Source: Bacteroidia bacterium
Lineage (GTDB): Bacteria > Bacteroidota > Bacteroidia > Bacteroidales > Paludibacteraceae
Assembly (NCBI GenBank): GCA_009929375.1
Contig: SAAO01000013.1
Location: 1 to 64,000, forward strand
Length of the DNA stretch: 64,000 nucleotides
Reading direction: 5' to 3'
Shown here: positions 59,211-64,000 of the stretch, piece by piece
Layout: each line of letters begins with the position of its first letter
How positions within the stretch are numbered: the stretch's first letter is position 1
Notes under the pieces: generated by a model
The model's input: only the letters and a program-made list of their open reading frames with translations
What the model was told of the DNA's origin: nothing
Databases searched by the model: none
Made by a program: the position numbers and the translations under genes

Positions 59211-60701
59211 TTATTGAGATTTTTGTTTTCTGAACAGCGATTTTGACTTTGTATAAAGCTGTTCAAGCAATTGTTTTGCTTGCTGTAAAAGTTTCATGTA
59301 TTCTTCTTTATTGAAAAGTGTGGCATCGACAGCCGCTTTATAAGTCAGAAAAATACCAATTGGTAATAATACAGAAGAACTCAGCCACATACCTTCAGCA
59401 GCAGTCCAAAGGCCTTCACGGGCCATTTTGTAGCCGGTGTTGTCTATTATATAATAAATAATAAACATAATAACCGAAATTACCACAGGTGTTCCCAATC
59501 CACCTTTACGAATAATTGCTCCCAGAGGTGCTCCGATAAAGAAGAAAATCAGACAGGCAAATGAAAGTGTGAATTTTCGGTGCCATTCTATTTCATGACG
59601 GCTTACGTAGCGTTGAGGCTCGTTGAGCATTATTTTATTGTATTCGATCTGACTTTTCAGATCGTTGGCTCTTGAAATACTTTGCGAAACTGCCAGAGTC
59701 ATTTTTGTTTTATCCTGTTTCAAAAACAACGAATCGGGATTATAGTTCTCGAGTTGAATATTTTCCGATACTTCCAATGAGCGTCCCCAACCCGATTCGC
59801 GGCCAAAATAACGTCTTTCAACCATTTCGTTTTGCTGATCTTTCACTCTTACCTTAACAATTTCATTTACCGAATCAATTGATTGTGTGAGCTGGTCAAT
59901 ATTTTTACTTACATGCTGATCTTCAAGTATTGATTCGTCGAGGCGGGTGAAGTCGGAATCGAAATCGAGCAATATTTCTTTCATGCTGAACGATTCACGG
60001 CGATAGGGGATACTGGCAGAATTTGAGTTTATACTCTGATTTTTAAGATTTTCGAAACTTTCGCCATCATATAGCGTAAGCAACAAATATTTTTTGTCCT
60101 CACTCAACGAAATGCGTCCCGAATCGGCGACCATTACTGTGGCACTGTTGAATCCTTCTGAAAAATCGTAAATCATCAGATGTTTTAGTAAGCCTTCTTC
60201 CTTTTCGCGTACATAAAGGTTTAACCCGTTGATGCCTGAATAAAATTCGCCGGAAGGAATGTCGAGCTCAGGAGATTTTTGGCGGAGCGAGAAAATAAGT
60301 GTCCAGAGTTTGGTTTGCGAAACCGGTAAAACGTGGTTCGAGAAGTAAAATGCACCCACCGAAATCATTGCAATAAAAATAATCAGCGGACGAATGATGC
60401 GAAAAAGCGAAATGCCTGCCGATTTCATGGCGGTGAGCTCAAAATTTTCACCCATATTCCCGAAAGTCATGAGTGATGCCAGCAAAATTGCCAGTGGCAA
60501 AGCCATGGGAACCAGTGTGAAAATGGAGTAAACAAAAAATTCGGCCAACACATCAAGGCCAATTCCTTTACCAATTAATTCGGCAAAATGTTTCCACAAA
60601 AACTGCATCAACAAAATGAAGATGCAGATAAGAAACGTCATCAGAAACAGGGTAAAGAAACGTTTGAAGATGTAGATGTCGATTTTTTTCAGTAAAATCA
60701 T
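59211..60701 (-). CDS. LptF/LptG family permease (YjgP/YjgQ)
   Basis: DIYIFKRFFTLFLMTFLICI; six-TM layout; FTLSFACLIFFFIGAPLGAIIRKGGLG. Confidence 0.9.
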   Translation of the reverse strand: MILLKKIDIYIFKRFFTLFLMTFLICIFILLMQFLWKHFAELIGKGIGLDVLAEFFVYSIFTLVPMALPLAILLASLMTFGNMGENFELTAMKSAGISLFRIIRPLIIFIAMISVGAFYFSNHVLPVSQTKLWTLIFSLRQKSPELDIPSGEFYSGINGLNLYVREKEEGLLKHLMIYDFSEGFNSATVMVADSGRISLSEDKKYLLLTLYDGESFENLKNQSINSNSASIPYRRESFSMKEILLDFDSDFTRLDESILEDQHVSKNIDQLTQSIDSVNEIVKVRVKDQQNEMVERRYFGRESGWGRSLEVSENIQLENYNPDSLFLKQDKTKMTLAVSQSISRANDLKSQIEYNKIMLNEPQRYVSRHEIEWHRKFTLSFACLIFFFIGAPLGAIIRKGGLGTPVVISVIMFIIYYIIDNTGYKMAREGLWTAAEGMWLSSSVLLPIGIFLTYKAAVDATLFNKEEYMKLLQQAKQLLEQLYTKSKSLFRKQKSQ

Positions 60702-60800
60702 AGTTTACTTTTTTAAGTGAGACAAAATTACTTCAAAAACTTCAATAATCCACGTTCCTAATTGCGAAATATAATTAAAGTACAGGCCACTATAACGAAA

Positions 60801-60840
60801 AACGTCTGCCGAATATTCAGCAGACGTTAAAGTGTTTTTT
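60801..60840. terminator. Terminator-like hairpin
   Basis: AACGTCTGC...GCAGACGTT then T-rich. Confidence 0.6.
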
Positions 60841-60879
60841 AGTAATGCAATAAATGCTAATCAGCTTACTGATTTTAAA

Positions 60880-61263
60880 TTACATTCCGGTTTTTCGTTT
60901 GAGTTCATCAATTTGCTTGTTCCAGAGCAGAATGGCATCATCCTTTTCAGATTCTTCAGCAAAGTCGGTTATCATTAAAATCACATCGGCTGTAAGTGGC
61001 ACAATGATTATTTGTAACTCGAAATAGTAGTCGGTACCTTCGTCTTCTTCCCACTGAAAGCGTATGAACTGATTTTGTTTGGTTTGTTGCAGAAAGGCTG
61101 TTTGTTCATATTTTTCCCAACTGAAAGTATATTCGTTTCCATTTACTGTAACTCCATCTGCAAACCATTCTGATAGTCCCAAAGGATTTCCTATCGAGTT
61201 CCACAACACAGCCGGAGAAACATTGTTGAGAAGATATTCTATTGTGTAAAGTGATTTACTCAT
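60880..61263 (-). CDS. START-like domain protein
   Basis: Start at 61263 (MSKSLYTIEYLLNNVSPAVLWNSIGNPLGLSEWFADGV). Confidence 0.75.
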   Translation of the reverse strand: MSKSLYTIEYLLNNVSPAVLWNSIGNPLGLSEWFADGVTVNGNEYTFSWEKYEQTAFLQQTKQNQFIRFQWEEDEGTDYYFELQIIIVPLTADVILMITDFAEESEKDDAILLWNKQIDELKRKTGM

Positions 61264-61430
61264 ACGCTGATGAGGACGTTTAGTTTCAAATTGTTTGTAC
61301 TCTAATTCCGACCGCAATATAGTCAAACTATCCGAGCATTCCAAATAATACATACGAAAAATACGGTCAGGTTGCTTTGTAAATCCGGACTCTTATACAT
61401 TCAGCAAAATTGTTGAAAACTAATAGTCTT

Positions 61431-61913
61431 TTAAGGTAACAGGTTAGTTTTACTAAATGCCAGCGGAAGGAGTTCCTTCACATTTTCGAGTCGGAACAAA
61501 TGTGTTTTTCCATCGAGAAAAACGGTAATCTCTTTTTCGAAGCGATTTTCGGTTTCGATCAGTACCTGTCGGCACGATCCGCAGGGAGTGATAGGCTCCT
61601 GCACGAATTCTCCATTGCTGAAAGCTGTGATGGCAAGTGATTTAACTGCTACGTCAGGATATTGTGCATTGGCATAAAACATTGCCACACGTTCGGCACA
61701 AAGACCTGATGGATATGCGGAATTTTCCTGATTGCTGCCTGCAAAGACTTCGCCATTTTCGAGTAATACAGCAGCACCAACTGAAAATTTTGAATATGGA
61801 GCGTATGATTTTGAAACCTGTTCTCTTGCTTTTTCGATCAGTTTTGCCTCTTCGGCGCTAAGTTCGTTGTGATTTAAGACTGTAACATGCGTTTCAATAA
61901 TTTTTTTTTGCAT
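61431..61913 (-). CDS. cdd: Cytidine deaminase
   Basis: NQENSAYPSGLCAERVAMF and TPCGSCRQVLIE zinc motifs. Confidence 0.95.
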   Translation of the reverse strand: MQKKIIETHVTVLNHNELSAEEAKLIEKAREQVSKSYAPYSKFSVGAAVLLENGEVFAGSNQENSAYPSGLCAERVAMFYANAQYPDVAVKSLAITAFSNGEFVQEPITPCGSCRQVLIETENRFEKEITVFLDGKTHLFRLENVKELLPLAFSKTNLLP

Positions 61914-62011
61914 AATAGTTTTCTTTAAATTTGTTCGATAGGTATTTGGCTTAACTTTTCACAAAAATATAAAATTCCCCTGTTTAATTTAATTATTTCA
62001 GCGATTAGTTT

Positions 62012-62019
62012 TATTTTTG
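62012..62019 (+). promoter_or_regulatory. -7 box (TAnnTTTG) for the glucosaminidase gene
   Basis: TATTTTTG. Confidence 0.4.
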
Positions 62020-62049
62020 TAGAAAAATAAGCCTAATTTCAGTATTTTT

Positions 62050-62991
62050 ATGAGATTAAGAACACAATTTCTGCTAATAATATTCAGTTTTTCGACCATA
62101 TTGTCAGCACTTTTTGCTCAGTCGAAAAGTCAGGCATACATCACTTACGTTCAGAATTACTATAAACTTGCCATGATTCAGCAAAAAGAACATGGTATTC
62201 CGGCAAGTATCACGCTGGCTCAGGGACTTCTGGAGTCGGGTGCAGGACAAAGTGAACTGGCACGAAAATCGAATAATCATTTTGGTATAAAATGTCACGA
62301 TTGGAATGGCGAAAAAACCTATCACGATGACGATGCCAAAGGAGAATGTTTCCGCAAATACGATCGTGTGCTCGATTCGTACGAAGATCATTCTGCATTT
62401 CTAAAGAACCGGAGTCGTTATGCTTTTCTTTTCGAACTGAGTCCTACCGATTATCAGGGTTGGGCGCACGGACTTAAAAAAGCCGGATATGCAACCGATC
62501 CTTCGTATGCATTCAAACTTATTTCGATCATCGAAAATTACGATTTGCATCAATATGATACACAGAAGATTGATGGAAAGTATTTTTCAGAGCGTAATCA
62601 TTCGCATTCACAGGAAGTTGATAGCCCGATTGGAAGTGTTACAGCTTATCGGGTTCATGAAATTTACAAAAATAACAGAGTAAAATTTGTGGTGGCGTTA
62701 CCGGGCGATACTTATGCTTCGCTTGCTGAAGAGCTAAATATCAGTGAAAAAAGACTGAGAAAATACAACGAAATTAATGAATTTACAGAACTTATGCCGG
62801 GAACGCAGGTGTATATTCGTTACAAAAAAAATAAAGCTGCACGTGGTTATTCACATCATGTGGTACGCTCGGGTGATTCGATGTACAGCATTGCTCAGAA
62901 TTATGGAATAAAAATTGAAAAACTTTATCATTTAAATGAAATGCCTTATCACGAAGGGGCTAAATTGGGACAGGTTTTGAAATTGAGATAA
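62050..62991 (+). CDS. Glucosaminidase domain plus LysM peptidoglycan hydrolase
   Basis: GIPASITLAQGLLESGAGQSELARKSNNHFGIKCH; C-terminal LysM (HVVRSGDSMYSIAQNYGIKIEKLYHLNEM). Confidence 0.93.
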   Translation: MRLRTQFLLIIFSFSTILSALFAQSKSQAYITYVQNYYKLAMIQQKEHGIPASITLAQGLLESGAGQSELARKSNNHFGIKCHDWNGEKTYHDDDAKGECFRKYDRVLDSYEDHSAFLKNRSRYAFLFELSPTDYQGWAHGLKKAGYATDPSYAFKLISIIENYDLHQYDTQKIDGKYFSERNHSHSQEVDSPIGSVTAYRVHEIYKNNRVKFVVALPGDTYASLAEELNISEKRLRKYNEINEFTELMPGTQVYIRYKKNKAARGYSHHVVRSGDSMYSIAQNYGIKIEKLYHLNEMPYHEGAKLGQVLKLR

Positions 62992-62993
62992 AT

Positions 62994-63284
62994 ATGAGAA
63001 AAAGAAATACGGAATTACTCAGGGATGTGATTACTCAGGTACTGAAACAGAATAAACTGGACAAACCGCTGAACGAAAAGCATATAATTGATGCATGGCC
63101 GGTTGTTCTCGGGCACAATATCAATCAGTATACTTCAGCTCTCGAAGTCCGTCAGCGTGTACTTTATGTTACTCTCACATCGTCGGTGCTTCGTCATGAT
63201 TTATTTCTATCGAAAGATCAGATAATGAACTCGCTTAATAAGCATGTAGGTGCTGAAGTGATAAAAAATATAGTATTCAAATAA
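62994..63284 (+). CDS. DUF721 domain-containing protein
   Basis: IIDAWPVVLGHNINQYTSALEVRQRVLYVTLTSSVLRHDLFLSKDQI. Confidence 0.85.
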   Translation: MRKRNTELLRDVITQVLKQNKLDKPLNEKHIIDAWPVVLGHNINQYTSALEVRQRVLYVTLTSSVLRHDLFLSKDQIMNSLNKHVGAEVIKNIVFK

Positions 63285-63316
63285 TTGTTATTGCTACTCA
63301 ACAATTCGCCGATATA

Positions 63317-63709
63317 ATGAAAATAATTGACTCAGAACTTTTGGATGGGATTTGCAAACAGGCAAAAGAAAATCCCAGATTACGAATGAATTACAACCTT
63401 CATACCGAACTTGACGAACCCGTTCAAAGGCTGTTGAATGCACTCGAACCTGGGACAGAAATCCCTGTTCATCGTCATCGTCATTCCGACGAAACCTATC
63501 TTGTTATGCGTGGAAGTTTGTTTGTAATACTTTTTGACGAAAATAAAAAATTGCTGAACAAAGTTTTGCTCGATCCGAAAGAGGGAACATATGGCGTTTC
63601 TGTTCCGGCCGGACAATGGCATTCGATAGAAGTACTCGAAAGTGATACCGTAATTTTTGAGATCAAAGAAGGGCCTTATATGGCATTGACAAGCGAAGAT
63701 ATTCTGTAA
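63317..63709 (+). CDS. WbuC family cupin-fold metalloprotein
   Basis: VPVHRHRHSDETYLVMRG-like motif (IPVHRHRHSDETYLVMRG), VPAGQWHSIEVLE. Confidence 0.87.
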   Translation: MKIIDSELLDGICKQAKENPRLRMNYNLHTELDEPVQRLLNALEPGTEIPVHRHRHSDETYLVMRGSLFVILFDENKKLLNKVLLDPKEGTYGVSVPAGQWHSIEVLESDTVIFEIKEGPYMALTSEDIL

Positions 63710-63740
63710 AACATTTAAGAGTAAACTGATAGTAATAAAC

Positions 63741-63778
63741 AAAAAATGCTGATAACAAATCTGTTATCAGCATTTTTT
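63741..63778. terminator. Bidirectional terminator
   Basis: AAAAAATGCTGATAACA-AATC-TGTTATCAGCATTTTTTTT. Confidence 0.92.
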
Positions 63779-63798
63779 TTGTTTGTATACGTTATTTT

Positions 63799-64000
63799 TT
63801 ATTCGAACATATTTCTGAAACGATTAAAGAAATCACGTGAAGCCGAAGAGTTTGGTTTTACGTTGTCCGATTTCGAAAGTTTCTCAAAAACTGCTTTTTC
63901 TTCACGATTCAGATTTTCGGGAATATAAACTCCCACATTGACAAGCAAATCGCCTGTTCCGTAACGGTTTACGCTTGGTAAACCTTTGCCTCTCAACCGG
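63799..64000 (-). CDS. dnaJ: Chaperone DnaJ, C-terminal end (5' part beyond the window)
   Basis: [40 protein letters not shown]; open through the window edge. Confidence 0.88.
   Translation of the reverse strand, partial: RLRGKGLPSVNRYGTGDLLVNVGVYIPENLNREEKAVFEKLSKSDNVKPNSSASRDFFNRFRNMFE

Overview
Chromosomal window from a Bacteroidota (Bacteroidales-like) genome, with about 45 supported protein-coding genes. No rRNA, tRNA or CRISPR array was recognised. Main blocks: (1) a CusA/CzcA-type heavy-metal efflux operon at 0.7-8.2 kb, followed by a truncated transposase-like ORF; (2) a Crp/Fnr regulator at 10.5 kb and, at 15.0-20.2 kb, a cupin / 4Fe-4S ferredoxin / DUF438 / DUF1858 / hydroxylamine reductase (Hcp) nitrosative-stress-type cluster; (3) a Wbp/Wlb-like trio for an acetamido sugar acid (oxidoreductase, acetyltransferase, aminotransferase) and, at 45.8-48.8 kb, a WbpM/CapD-like dehydratase plus a WecA/MraY-like transferase; (4) housekeeping genes (yajC, nusB, coaE, tpx, PutA-type gene, YgiQ family, panB, ABC-F, ribBA, lptF/G family, cdd, dnaJ 3' end). 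I see no clear novel defence or mobile system. The strongest unexplained signal is intergenic: many loci carry 7-9-bp-period word-like tandem repeats, a family of C-arm/C-arm/G-arm hairpins with apparent compensatory changes, and a small GCTCC/GGAGC hairpin array, concentrated at 10.4-18.5 kb. A near-perfect 24-bp palindrome centred about 41.5 bp upstream of a predicted start site in front of the nitrosative-stress cluster is a good candidate operator for a Crp/Fnr-family activator. All family names are from motif recognition by eye; no database search was run.
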